Below are positions 27,918 through 36,074 of a stretch of DNA of 64,000 nucleotides, piece after piece. Position 1 is the stretch's first letter. The number at the start of each line of letters is the position of its first letter. The notes below the pieces were generated by a model. It did no database searches. It saw only the letters and a program-made list of their open reading frames with translations, and had not been told where the DNA came from. This stretch comes from a bacterium. GTDB lineage: Bacteria; Auribacterota; UBA3054. Position numbers and translations under genes: made by a program. Location: the NCBI GenBank assembly GCA_017557885.1, contig JAFYXV010000003.1:124001-188000 (forward strand). The letters are read 5' to 3'.

Positions 27918-30488
27918 ATGCGCAACATATTTCTTCTCATAGCCCTGGCCTTCTGCGTTTACTTCGGCTCGTCCCTCTGGACTTTCACCGATCCCGCCTC
28001 CTTCAAGGTGGTGGCCAATTACATACCGCTGGCCGTAATGCTCCTGACTTTGGTCATAGGCCTCATACATCTGCGCTTTGCCCTGACGCTGGCCATAATC
28101 TTCATTTTCTTCTGCGGCAACCTGGCGATCTTCGACCAGATGCTCTATAGAGTCTGCTCTCTCTGCGGCTGGGAAACTTTTCTCAGCGACAGCGTCAGCG
28201 TCGGCCCCTCCATGAAATTCTTCCAACTGGCGCCAATCTCCTACGAATGCATTATCCTGGCCCTCTTCGCCGCCTGGGCCCTGACCCGCTTCTTCGGGAA
28301 TCCCGAACTTGATTTCGAGGTGAACCGCGCCAGGACAGCCCGCCAAATGCACTTCCCGGTATTCATCTTCGGGCTCACGGCTGTCATTGCCGGACTTTAC
28401 GCCATCGTTTGCAGCGGCAACATTTTCATGCCGGGCTTCTTCCCCAAGATCCAGCACGTCCTCTGCTCCTTCCCCTTCCCGTTTTTCCAGAAGATGGGCG
28501 CCCAGAATCTCTCCGCATTGCGAAACGCCGCTCTCGTCATAGAGCTGATAGCCCTTTACACCGTGGTGGTCAACGAGGTCTGGTCTGAAAAGCACATCAA
28601 GTTTTACCTCGGCATCCTTCTGCTCCTGGCCATCGGCTCCGTCTTCGTGGGGATCTTCCAGCGCGTGACCCTGACCGGTTTCTCCAACTACGTTTACCGC
28701 TATACCAGGGAAGTCCATTCCACTTTCGGCGATCCCAACTCCTGGAGCGTTTTCCTTTTTGCCATCCTGCCCATAGGGCTCGGCCTCCTTTTCGCCGGCA
28801 TCGTTCCGGCCTTCTGCGGTTTGGCCGTCATAGTGCTGATCCTTTTGGGAATAGCCCTTTCCGGCTCCAAGGTCGTGCTTCTTTTCGCCGCTCTTGCCCT
28901 GCTGATCTTCTTCGTCGCGACCTTGCTGAAGACTTTCCGGGGCGGCAAGATCATACCCCCGGTCTTCGTCGGCCTCCTCATCGCTTTGTCCGTGGTATTC
29001 GCCGCAGGCTCTTATGTCAATGTTGACAAGGAAGAGCTTCTCTCCACCAAGAACAATTCCAAAAACGGCGCCTACACCGCTCAGAAAGACGTTGACAACC
29101 CCTCCGGAAAACCTCTGGGACTTTTCCACAACAGTCTGGCCACCTCAGTGGCCAACCAGCTGGATTCCTTCCGGGAAGCCATGTCCAAGGAGGATCCCGA
29201 TTTTGCTAAGATCAGCAAGACCCAATCGACTTTCGAGGCCGATCTCTACGCACGCACGAACCACAAATCCGCCGACTGGATCACCGTCTGGAATTTCCTG
29301 AGGCCCGCGAACGGCAACTGGGATCTCCTGGCCCTGGGCTGCGGCAGCGGCAATTTCAAAAAATACTACAGGCAATACCAGCCCAAATATGTCAAGGAAT
29401 CAAGGAACGGCGCCAGCAACTTCCTGCTGCAGGTCCTTGTGGAGCAGGGCGTGTTCGGCTTCGCGGCCATCCTGATCGTCACCGTTCTTACCATCTGCGT
29501 GGCCTTCGGCTGCGTGGAGCACACCGTCTCCCCCAGGACCTCCCGCGTCCTGGCCTGGATGTTCGCTTTCCTGACTTTGGGCTGTTTCTTTGAAAACGCT
29601 TTCACCCAGTATCAGATCGCGTCGCTCTATTGGTTCCTCTGCGGCCTCATTATGGTCAACGCCGCCACCACCAACAGGGATTTCCAGCCCAGCTTCAAGG
29701 TCCTTTACGGGCTTATCCTGCTGCTGCTGCTGGCCGGCGCCGTGGCGGTCTTCTGGCCCAAGCTTATGGAAGAGCGTTTTGAGAAGAGATCCTTCGACGA
29801 CGCCGTGGTCCGCATGGAATCCAACCTGGGCGAAAGCTTAACTGAAGAGCAGCTGGAGACTGTTTACGCCAAGGGCGAATTCAATTTCCACTACAACCAG
29901 GTCGGGCGCTGGAGCGACAAGCAGTCCTTCATGATCGTCCGCCCCGAAAAAGGCAAATCCGTCATGAGACTGGATGTGGCCTGCGGTCAGCCGGACGTTT
30001 CGCCGGAATCGCCTTTCGACGTTGAAGTTTTGGCCGAGAACGAAACGGCCATGCGTTTCTCCTTCACCAATTCCTGCCTGAAAACGCTGGAGTTCAACCT
30101 CAACTCCTCTCCCCAGCTCAGGGCTCTCTGCCAGGAAAGGGACTATATCGTATTGTGCGTCAAGAACAGCCGCACCTTCGTGCCCGCCGAGCAGTTCCCC
30201 GCTCTTTCCAACATGACTTACAACGTCGGCTGCTTCGTGGGCAAGCTGACCTGGGTGGACAAGCAGACGCTGCCCTCCGAGGAAATGAAAGAGATCCCGG
30301 ACGAAGAGGAGCCTCAGGAAGAGGCCGGGGAAGTCAGGGAAGAGGCTCCCGCAGCCGAAGTGAAGGAAGAGAAGGTCAAGGAGATCGACGTTCCCAAGGA
30401 AACGATCTTCGGCGACAAAGTCAACGAGGAACAGCTTGACGAGACGCTGAAGGAAATGAGCAATTTCGAGTTGGAACTGCCCCAGTGA
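27918..30488 (+). CDS. O-antigen-ligase-like membrane protein with a C-terminal soluble extension
   Basis: The first 615 residues carry about 12 membrane segments with the large periplasmic loop and the WaaL/Wzy-like stretch (HSTFGDPNSWSVFLFAILPIG and GCGSGNFKKYYRQY) seen in O-antigen ligases and polymerases. About 240 residues follow the last helix: a beta-rich domain (to about residue 780) and then a highly acidic tail (DEEEPQEEAGEVREEAPAAEVKEEK). The extension is unusual for ligases of about 400-450 residues. AAAGGA is nine bases before the ATG. It is followed after four bases by a glycosyltransferase. Substrate and ligase-versus-polymerase role are undetermined. Confidence 0.68.
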   Translation: MRNIFLLIALAFCVYFGSSLWTFTDPASFKVVANYIPLAVMLLTLVIGLIHLRFALTLAIIFIFFCGNLAIFDQMLYRVCSLCGWETFLSDSVSVGPSMKFFQLAPISYECIILALFAAWALTRFFGNPELDFEVNRARTARQMHFPVFIFGLTAVIAGLYAIVCSGNIFMPGFFPKIQHVLCSFPFPFFQKMGAQNLSALRNAALVIELIALYTVVVNEVWSEKHIKFYLGILLLLAIGSVFVGIFQRVTLTGFSNYVYRYTREVHSTFGDPNSWSVFLFAILPIGLGLLFAGIVPAFCGLAVIVLILLGIALSGSKVVLLFAALALLIFFVATLLKTFRGGKIIPPVFVGLLIALSVVFAAGSYVNVDKEELLSTKNNSKNGAYTAQKDVDNPSGKPLGLFHNSLATSVANQLDSFREAMSKEDPDFAKISKTQSTFEADLYARTNHKSADWITVWNFLRPANGNWDLLALGCGSGNFKKYYRQYQPKYVKESRNGASNFLLQVLVEQGVFGFAAILIVTVLTICVAFGCVEHTVSPRTSRVLAWMFAFLTLGCFFENAFTQYQIASLYWFLCGLIMVNAATTNRDFQPSFKVLYGLILLLLLAGAVAVFWPKLMEERFEKRSFDDAVVRMESNLGESLTEEQLETVYAKGEFNFHYNQVGRWSDKQSFMIVRPEKGKSVMRLDVACGQPDVSPESPFDVEVLAENETAMRFSFTNSCLKTLEFNLNSSPQLRALCQERDYIVLCVKNSRTFVPAEQFPALSNMTYNVGCFVGKLTWVDKQTLPSEEMKEIPDEEEPQEEAGEVREEAPAAEVKEEKVKEIDVPKETIFGDKVNEEQLDETLKEMSNFELELPQ

Positions 30489-30492
30489 TCTT

Positions 30493-31632
30493 ATGCGCGT
30501 TCTGCTTGACGCCTTTCCCCTGCTGGCTCCCAAATCAGGCGTAGGCTACTACGCCCTGAATTTGATCAAAGCCCTGGCTGGGGAATTTTCGGAAGACGAA
30601 TTCATTTATTTTTACGGGCGCCGTTTCTCCAGGGAGATCCTGGAGGCGGCGCCTTCTTTCGACGCGGGATTGAGGACTTTCCTGAAAAAAAGCTTCAAAA
30701 AACCCTACCGTCTGACCCAGCCTGTTAAGGAACTCTTTTTCCGGCTTGGCGCCCCCGGATGCAAAGCCGACGTCTATCATGAGCTGAACTATGTTCCCCT
30801 GCCTTATAAGGGGCCCCAGGTCGTCACGGTCTTCGACATGTCGCTCATCCGTTATCCGGAAACCCATCCGGCGGACCGCCGTGCTTATTTCGAGAGCTAT
30901 TTTCCCAAGCGCTTGAACCGGGCCGATCATTTCATCACCATCAGCGATTTTTCCAAAAACGAACTGAGGGAGATCTACGGCGTGCCGGAGGAAAAGATCA
31001 CCACGGTCTACCTGGGAGGACTTTCCCAAGCCGCGCCGCCCCTTGAAAAAGTCGCGGCCTTCAAGAAAGAAAAGAAATTGCCGGAGCGTTATTTCCTTTA
31101 CTGCGGCAACCTGGAGCCGCGTAAAAATCTTCCGCTTCTCATCAAAGCCTACGCCCTGGCTTTGAAAAAAGAGCCGTCCCTTCCGCATCTGGTGCTGGTG
31201 GGTTCTCCTTCCTGGCTTTCCGAGGAGATCTTCTCCGCCATAAAAAAAGAAGCGCTGGGGGAAAAAGTGCTGGTGACCGGTTATGTTCCTTACGGAGACC
31301 TGCCCTTTTACTATGCCGGCGCGCTGGCCTTCTTCTTCCCCTCCCTTTACGAAGGCTTCGGGCTCCCGGTTTTGGAAGCGATGGAAAAAGGCCTTCCCGT
31401 GGCGGCCTCCTCCTCTTCGTCGCTGCCGGAAGTTCTGGGCGACGCCGGGCAGCTGATAGCTCCGGACAACACGGAGGGCTGGGCCGAGGCTTTTCTGCGC
31501 TTTTCGGACGACGAGATCTTAAGGCGCGAACTTTCCAAAAAAAGCCTGGAGCGCGCCAAACTCTTCTCCTGGCAAAGGGCCGCCAGGGAGACCCGCGCGG
31601 TCTATGAAAAAACTCTGAGCCTTTACTTTTGA
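30493..31632 (+). CDS. GT4 glycosyltransferase
   Basis: Retaining GT-B glycosyltransferase of 379 residues that transfers a sugar from a nucleotide donor to a lipid-linked glycan. The N-terminal acceptor half has the loop PKSGVGYYALNLIKAL, and the C-terminal half shows the GT4 donor motif LYEGFGLPVLEAMEKGLPVAAS with the E-x7-E pair. It lies four bases after the ligase-like gene, so the two are probably co-translated. It resembles mannosyl/N-acetylglucosaminyl transferases in general; the donor is not identifiable. Confidence 0.85.
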   Translation: MRVLLDAFPLLAPKSGVGYYALNLIKALAGEFSEDEFIYFYGRRFSREILEAAPSFDAGLRTFLKKSFKKPYRLTQPVKELFFRLGAPGCKADVYHELNYVPLPYKGPQVVTVFDMSLIRYPETHPADRRAYFESYFPKRLNRADHFITISDFSKNELREIYGVPEEKITTVYLGGLSQAAPPLEKVAAFKKEKKLPERYFLYCGNLEPRKNLPLLIKAYALALKKEPSLPHLVLVGSPSWLSEEIFSAIKKEALGEKVLVTGYVPYGDLPFYYAGALAFFFPSLYEGFGLPVLEAMEKGLPVAASSSSSLPEVLGDAGQLIAPDNTEGWAEAFLRFSDDEILRRELSKKSLERAKLFSWQRAARETRAVYEKTLSLYF

Positions 31633-31641
31633 CCGCGTTTC

Positions 31642-31650
31642 TGCTAACAT
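31642..31650 (+). promoter_or_regulatory. Extended -10 promoter of the ferredoxin-tRNA-Glu unit
   Basis: TGCTAACAT preceded by GTTTC; a leader of about 36 bases then leads to the ferredoxin ATG, with GTAGGAG upstream of it. Confidence 0.6.
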
Positions 31651-31692
31651 TTCCTTCGTACCTTACTTTTTAACCAATTTGTAGGAGTAATT

Positions 31693-31863
31693 ATGGCTTA
31701 CAAAATCAGCTCTGAATGTCTTTCCTGCGGCGCTTGCGCTTCCGAATGCCCCCAGGGCGCCATTGCGGAAGGCGAAGGCCAGTATCAGATCGATCCTGAA
31801 AAGTGCGTGGCCTGCGGCCTCTGCGCCAGCGTCTGCCCTGCCGGCGCCATCAGCGAAGAATAA
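31693..31863 (+). CDS. 2[4Fe-4S] ferredoxin
   Basis: Small (56-residue) bacterial ferredoxin that carries electrons for anaerobic enzymes such as the hydrogenase at the window start. Two complete cluster motifs are seen: CLSCGACASECP at the N-terminus and CVACGLCASVCP near the end, i.e. eight cysteines in CxxCxxCxxxCP pattern. The ATG at 31693 has GTAGGAG upstream. The gene is followed after 11 bases by tRNA-Glu, without an intervening terminator, and both end at one terminator at 31960-31987. Confidence 0.95.
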   Translation: MAYKISSECLSCGACASECPQGAIAEGEGQYQIDPEKCVACGLCASVCPAGAISEE

Positions 31864-31874
31864 TAAAGATATTT

Positions 31875-31950
31875 GCTCCTTTCGTCTAGTGGCCTAGGAC
31901 ATGTGGTTCTCATCCACAAAACAGGAGTTCGATTCTCCTATGGAGCGCCA
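31875..31950 (+). tRNA. tRNA-Glu (CTC)
   Basis: Cloverleaf of 76 bases with encoded CCA. The D arm GTCTAGTGGCCTAGGAC is identical in pattern to E. coli tRNA-Glu. The anticodon stem TGTGG/CCACA holds the loop TTCTCAT, giving anticodon CTC. The T arm AGGAG/CTCCT is perfect and the discriminator base is G. The acceptor stem GCTCCTT/ATGGAGC has one T-T mismatch at pair 6-67. Confidence 0.93.
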
Positions 31951-31959
31951 AAATTTGAA

Positions 31960-31987
31960 GACATCCCTGCGGGGATGTCTTTTTTTT
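31960..31987 (+). terminator. Rho-independent terminator after tRNA-Glu
   Basis: GACATCCC pairs with GGGATGTC around a 4-base loop (TGCG) and is followed by eight T. Confidence 0.9.
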
Positions 31988-32083
31988 ACGCCCTGCTCCG
32001 GGGTCTGATCTCCGCGTCTTTTTCGCCCGCGGGAGCCGGCTTTCATATGGAAACGCAGACTCCTCCCAAAATTAAAATCAAAA

Positions 32084-32092
32084 TGATATAAT
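32084..32092 (+). promoter_or_regulatory. Extended -10 promoter of the zinc-ribbon/DedA genes
   Basis: TGATATAAT preceded by CAAAA; the gene start at 32120 lies 28 bases below. The preceding stretch (31988-32083) shows nothing else. Confidence 0.6.
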
Positions 32093-32119
32093 TATTTTAA
32101 AACTAAATTCGTGGATTAA

Positions 32120-32503
32120 ATGAATACGGAAAATTATACGGACGCTCACAAGATCGAGCTCAACTGCGTGGGCTGCGGTCACAGCGTGGAATTCTCCCTG
32201 CTGGACCTCAACCCGGAAACCAAGCTTGTCTGCAAGGAATGCGGCAAGACCTACGCCTTCACGCCGGAACTCGCCGATCAGATCAAACGTTTCAGCGAGC
32301 TTTTATCGACCGTTTACGCCTGCCGCGACCTTCTCGGCCAGGCCAGCATCGGCGTTAAAGTGAAGGACAAGGAGATCACCGTTCCCTACCAGCTGCTTCT
32401 TACCAGGCTCAACTCGCTCTTAAGCCTCAAGGTCAACGATCAGGAAATGACTTTCCGTTTCCGGGTCGATCCGACCGCCATCTTCGACAAGAAAACGGAA
32501 TGA
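32120..32503 (+). CDS. Small protein with an N-terminal zinc ribbon
   Basis: 127 residues, not recognised beyond its zinc-binding start: CVGC at about residues 16-19 and CKEC at about 38-41 form a four-Cys ribbon, as in MJ0042-type and similar short ribbons. The rest is mainly helical and soluble with no catalytic motif. Its last four bases (ATGA) overlap the DedA-like gene. It may bind nucleic acid or be a regulatory partner of envelope genes; the evidence is limited to the metal site. Confidence 0.72.
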   Translation: MNTENYTDAHKIELNCVGCGHSVEFSLLDLNPETKLVCKECGKTYAFTPELADQIKRFSELLSTVYACRDLLGQASIGVKVKDKEITVPYQLLLTRLNSLLSLKVNDQEMTFRFRVDPTAIFDKKTE

Positions 32504-33153
32504 GATTTCTGCGCCGCCTTTACGACCTGGTCATGCGCTGCGCGCCTTCGCCCTATGCGCTGGCGGCTCTCAGTCTCCTTTCCTTTGCCGAATCTTCGTT
32601 CTTTCCCATACCGCCCGATCCGCTGCTCATCGCCATGGCTTTGGCGAAGCCCAAGCGCGCCCTTTGGTACGCCGCCTGGTGCTCCGTCGCTTCCGTGCTC
32701 GGCGGGATCTTAGGGTATGTCATCGGAGCCTTCCTCTGGAGCGCTACCAAGGATTTCTTCTTCGCCTACGTTCCGGGGTTCACCCCCGAGGGATTCCAGA
32801 CCGTGGAGACCCTCTACGGGAAATACGGCTTCTGGTGCGTTTTCACCGCCGGCTTCACGCCCATACCCTACAAGATCTTCACCATCGCCTCCGGCGTTTT
32901 CAGCATGGCCTTCGTGCCGTTCATCATCGCCTCCGCCATTAGCCGTTCGGCCAGGTTTTTCCTGGTGGCGGGCCTGATAAGGATCTTCGGCGAAAGGATC
33001 AAAAATTTTATAGACAAATATTTCAACATCCTAACCATAGCGTTTCTGATCCTGCTGATAGGATTTTTTGCGCTCTTCGGATTACTGAAGCATCCGGAGC
33101 AGCCGAAAGACACGGAAACGCCAAAGCAAAGCATAAGCGAGGTCACGGAATGA
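32500..33153 (+). CDS. DedA/VTT-family membrane protein
   Basis: Polytopic inner-membrane protein of 217 residues of the DedA/SNARE-associated (VTT) fold, thought to flip or scramble phospholipids or undecaprenyl phosphate. The conserved signatures are ESSFFPIPPDPLL near residue 32 and FTPIPYKIFTIASGVF near residue 118, which is the R/P-rich re-entrant segment of the family. It overlaps the zinc-ribbon gene by four bases and the lipoprotein gene behind by four, so the three are co-translated. Confidence 0.82.
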   Translation: MRFLRRLYDLVMRCAPSPYALAALSLLSFAESSFFPIPPDPLLIAMALAKPKRALWYAAWCSVASVLGGILGYVIGAFLWSATKDFFFAYVPGFTPEGFQTVETLYGKYGFWCVFTAGFTPIPYKIFTIASGVFSMAFVPFIIASAISRSARFFLVAGLIRIFGERIKNFIDKYFNILTIAFLILLIGFFALFGLLKHPEQPKDTETPKQSISEVTE

Positions 33154-34190
33154 AAAGAACTCCCCTGCTCTCATCACTCATACTTTTAGCATTGTGCCTT
33201 AGCGGCTGCTCCGCCATGCAGCGGGGCGGCTTGATAGGCGGATTGATCGGCGCCGGCGCGGGCGCCGGTATCGGCGCCGCCGGCGGCGGCGTCGGCGGTG
33301 CCATCGGCGCTGGCGCCGGTGCGGGCGCCGGCCTTTTGACCGGAGCCATAGCCGGCGAAGCCTATGAGATCCACAGAGCCCGCATGCTGGAAGATTACGC
33401 CGACGTTGACCGCTACAGCGGCGAAGCCAAAGTCTCCAGCAAAGTCGTGGCGAAATACGAAAAGCAGCTGGCCCGCATGGAAGCGAGGACCAAGATGATG
33501 GCCGCCCGCTACGAGGAGATCGTGGCGAAGAGCTACGTCCTGGCCAACTCCATCCAGGCCGACGGCCGCTATGTCCAGGTGGAGACCACCAAGGAAGGCA
33601 CCACTCAGATCACCATGCTGTCGGAAGTCCTTTTCGACGAGGGGCGCGCCCAGCTTAGGGAAGCCGTTTATCCCGTGCTGGAGGAAGTCGGCCGCGTGGT
33701 CAACACCGAATATCCCGGCTATCTCGTGGCCATCGAAGGCCACACGGACAACAACGAGCTGGCGGAAGGCTCCAACTTCATGTCCAACTGGGAACTCTCC
33801 GCCGCCCGCAGCCTTTCCGTGCTGCACTTCCTGGAAAAGGAAGGCGGAGTCGATCCCAAGCGCATGGCCATTTCCGGCTACTCGGCCAACCGCCCTGTTG
33901 CCAGCAACGCCACCGCCGACGGCCAGAGACTCAACCGCCGCGTGGTCATAACGCTCATTCCGGCGGATCTTCCGAGACTCCCCCAGGACGAATCGCTTGA
34001 TTCTTCGGTCAACACCATTATGAACGACGTCCTGCCTCCTCCCCAATCCGGCAATGTCAACATCCCGCAGTACGAACCCGGCGGCAGCACCGGCCTCAAC
34101 GTGGCCCCCGCTCAGAATCTGCCAGGCTCCGCTCCCCAGAGCGAGTCTGAAATGCTTCAGAATCTTCCCGCCTTCCCCACCATCGACTAA
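33150..34190 (+). CDS. OmpA-like lipoprotein with a glycine-zipper domain
   Basis: Predicted outer-membrane lipoprotein that binds peptidoglycan. The lipobox is LCLSGCS near residue 19. Residues 25-67 are nearly all Gly/Ala with small residues every fourth place, a glycine-zipper that could insert or oligomerise in the membrane. The C-terminal half is OmpA-like: EGHTDN, a NWELSAARSLSVLHFL helix and RLNRRVVITLIP carry the Asp and Arg used to grip diaminopimelate. A Pro/Ser-rich tail follows. It lies in the DedA operon. Confidence 0.85.
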   Translation: MKRTPLLSSLILLALCLSGCSAMQRGGLIGGLIGAGAGAGIGAAGGGVGGAIGAGAGAGAGLLTGAIAGEAYEIHRARMLEDYADVDRYSGEAKVSSKVVAKYEKQLARMEARTKMMAARYEEIVAKSYVLANSIQADGRYVQVETTKEGTTQITMLSEVLFDEGRAQLREAVYPVLEEVGRVVNTEYPGYLVAIEGHTDNNELAEGSNFMSNWELSAARSLSVLHFLEKEGGVDPKRMAISGYSANRPVASNATADGQRLNRRVVITLIPADLPRLPQDESLDSSVNTIMNDVLPPPQSGNVNIPQYEPGGSTGLNVAPAQNLPGSAPQSESEMLQNLPAFPTID

Positions 34191-34199
34191 AGGAGAAAC

Positions 34200-34874
34200 A
34201 TGAATATGCGTAAATTTGCCTTTGAATCTCTTCTTTTAAGCGGACTCGCTCTCCTGCTCTTCGGCTGCGCCACCAGCGAAGTGACCTACCCCCAGCCGCT
34301 GGCCCTTAACAACGGCTCCTTCGAGAACAAAACGATGTGCGTCATGGCCTACGGCGATCCGATGGACAATTACGAGACTTTAGCGGAAACTTACCACCGC
34401 TGGTGGCTTCCGCGCTTCATCTACGGCAGCGGCGAAGTGACAGTCCTCGACCACCCCTACGTCAACGACGACGGCCAGGTCTTCCAGGACAACACCAACG
34501 AAGCTTTCGCCGAAGCGCTCTTCAACCGGCTCAGAGGATACAGCATCTTCAAGCGCGTGGTGATGGTGAAAGACAGGGCCGAAGCGGATGAATTCAAATA
34601 CGATTATCTCCTGGTCTTCCATATCAACGAATGCTACGCCAAAGGCCTCGGCGCCAACGCCAACTTTGTCGAATGGTCCACCATCGAGGGCAACGTAAAC
34701 GTCTCCGTCTTCGTTTACGATCTGAAAGCCAACCAAAGGATCAGCGAGCAGAACATTCAGGCCACCGCGACCAGCACCTACGCCTGGGCCACCCCCGACG
34801 TCAGGGAATACCTGAGGAGAAAGCTTTTGAAGGGCACCACCTTCCACAACGCCATCTCTCAGATCACTTTCTGA
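34200..34874 (+). CDS. Lipoprotein of unknown function
   Basis: Signal peptide with lipobox LLLFGC at about residue 22 (mature Cys). The mature part is about 200 residues, mixed alpha/beta, and no characterised family is recognised; the arrangement of hydrophobic strands (YDYLLVFHINECYAKGLG) is like uncharacterised envelope lipoproteins. AAGGAG lies four bases before the ATG, with the OmpA-like gene nine bases upstream, so the pair likely acts together at the outer membrane. A strong terminator ends the unit at 34901-34922. Confidence 0.75.
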   Translation: MNMRKFAFESLLLSGLALLLFGCATSEVTYPQPLALNNGSFENKTMCVMAYGDPMDNYETLAETYHRWWLPRFIYGSGEVTVLDHPYVNDDGQVFQDNTNEAFAEALFNRLRGYSIFKRVVMVKDRAEADEFKYDYLLVFHINECYAKGLGANANFVEWSTIEGNVNVSVFVYDLKANQRISEQNIQATATSTYAWATPDVREYLRRKLLKGTTFHNAISQITF

Positions 34875-34895
34875 CCGAAGCCGAGATATCCCATT

Positions 34896-34922
34896 AAAAA
34901 AGCCCCGTTCAGGGGCTTTTTT
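34896..34922 (+). terminator. Rho-independent terminator
   Basis: AGCCCC pairs with GGGGCT around a five-base loop (GTTCA); six T follow and an A-run precedes. It closes the zinc-ribbon/DedA/lipoprotein operon and lies just before the next gene. Confidence 0.85.
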
Positions 34923-34926
34923 CTAT

Positions 34927-36030
34927 ATGCGCGTCGTCCACATAGGAAAATACTACTGGCCCTATCAGCGGGGCATCGAGACTTACCTGAAAACGCTTTC
35001 GGAAGGTTTGAAAACCCGCTGCGATCTTACCGTCATCGTCAGCAACGAAGGCCGGGAGACCGTGGAGGAAACAATAAACGGCGTCCGGGTGATCCGGCTG
35101 AAAAGAGCTTTCAAACTGGCCGGCACGGATTTTCTTTTTTCTCTTCCCGGAAAACTTAAGGAACTGAAGCCCGACATCGTCCACGTCCATCTTCCCAACC
35201 CCTGGGCGGAGACCGCCTGGAAACTGGCCGGGCGCCCGGGACGTCTTTTCGTCTCCTTTCACAGCGACATCATAAGGCAGAAATTTCTCCTGAAAATCTA
35301 CGCCCCTTTTCACCGCGCTTTTTTAAAGCAGGCTGAGAAGATAATCGTGGCCACGCCGAACCACATCGAATATTCGCCCTTCCTTTCCCAGCTGCCGCCT
35401 GAAAAACTGGCCGTGGTGCATTACGGCCTTAGGAAAAACGAATACGCTTCTCCCTCGGAAAAACTGGTTGAGGAATTCAAAGGGAAATATTCCCCTTACG
35501 TTTTCTCGGTGGGGCAGCTGGTTTATTACAAAGGCTTCGACGTGCTGATAAAAGCCCTTGCGGAAACGCAGGAACTTAATTTGCTCATTGCGGGCGTCGG
35601 ACCGCTGATGGAGCCTTTGAAAAAGCAGGCGGCGGAACTCGGATTGGCTAAGCGCGTCGTGTTTTTGGGGCATATTCCCCAGGAGGAGCTTCTGGCCGCC
35701 TACCACGGCTGCGAGTTCTTCGTTCTTCCCTCCACGGTGCGCAGCGAAGCTTTCGGCCTTGTGCAGCTGGAAGCCTTCCTGGCGGGCAAAGCGGTCGTCA
35801 GCACAGATCTGAAGTCTGGCGTTCCCTACGTCAACCGGGACGGCGTTACAGGCATAGTTGTACCCCCCGGCGACGAAAAGGCTCTTTCCGGGGCAATGAG
35901 AAGCCTTCACGGGGATCCTGAACTGAGATCTGCGCTCGGCGCCGCCGGATACCGAAGGGCGCTGCAAGATTTCAGCGCGGAGGATATGGTGGAAAAGACC
36001 TACCGGCTGTATAAGGGAGAAAAGATCTAA
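34927..36030 (+). CDS. GT4 glycosyltransferase
   Basis: Retaining GT-B glycosyltransferase, 367 residues. The N-terminal start MRVVHIGKYYWPYQRGIETYL and the C-terminal LPSTVRSEAFGLVQLEAFLAGKAVVST stretch (donor loop with the E-x7-E-like pair) are diagnostic of family GT4. The ATG lies five bases after the preceding terminator's T-run, so any promoter of its own is either within the hairpin region or absent; read-through transcription is the simpler explanation. It ends at a bidirectional terminator at 36044-36074. Confidence 0.85.
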   Translation: MRVVHIGKYYWPYQRGIETYLKTLSEGLKTRCDLTVIVSNEGRETVEETINGVRVIRLKRAFKLAGTDFLFSLPGKLKELKPDIVHVHLPNPWAETAWKLAGRPGRLFVSFHSDIIRQKFLLKIYAPFHRAFLKQAEKIIVATPNHIEYSPFLSQLPPEKLAVVHYGLRKNEYASPSEKLVEEFKGKYSPYVFSVGQLVYYKGFDVLIKALAETQELNLLIAGVGPLMEPLKKQAAELGLAKRVVFLGHIPQEELLAAYHGCEFFVLPSTVRSEAFGLVQLEAFLAGKAVVSTDLKSGVPYVNRDGVTGIVVPPGDEKALSGAMRSLHGDPELRSALGAAGYRRALQDFSAEDMVEKTYRLYKGEKI

Positions 36031-36043
36031 ACATTCATGCGAT

Positions 36044-36074
36044 AAAAAAAGCGGCTCAGCGAGCCGCTTTTTTT
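36044..36074. terminator. Bidirectional rho-independent terminator
   Basis: GCGGCTC pairs with GAGCCGC over a three-base loop (AGC), with seven A before and seven T after. It stops the plus-strand glycosyltransferase and the minus-strand rnhA transcript where the two converge. Confidence 0.92.

Noticed and set aside
31873-32091. Open frame of 72 codons across tRNA-Glu
   Set aside because: It reads through a clear tRNA and its terminator and has no ribosome site.
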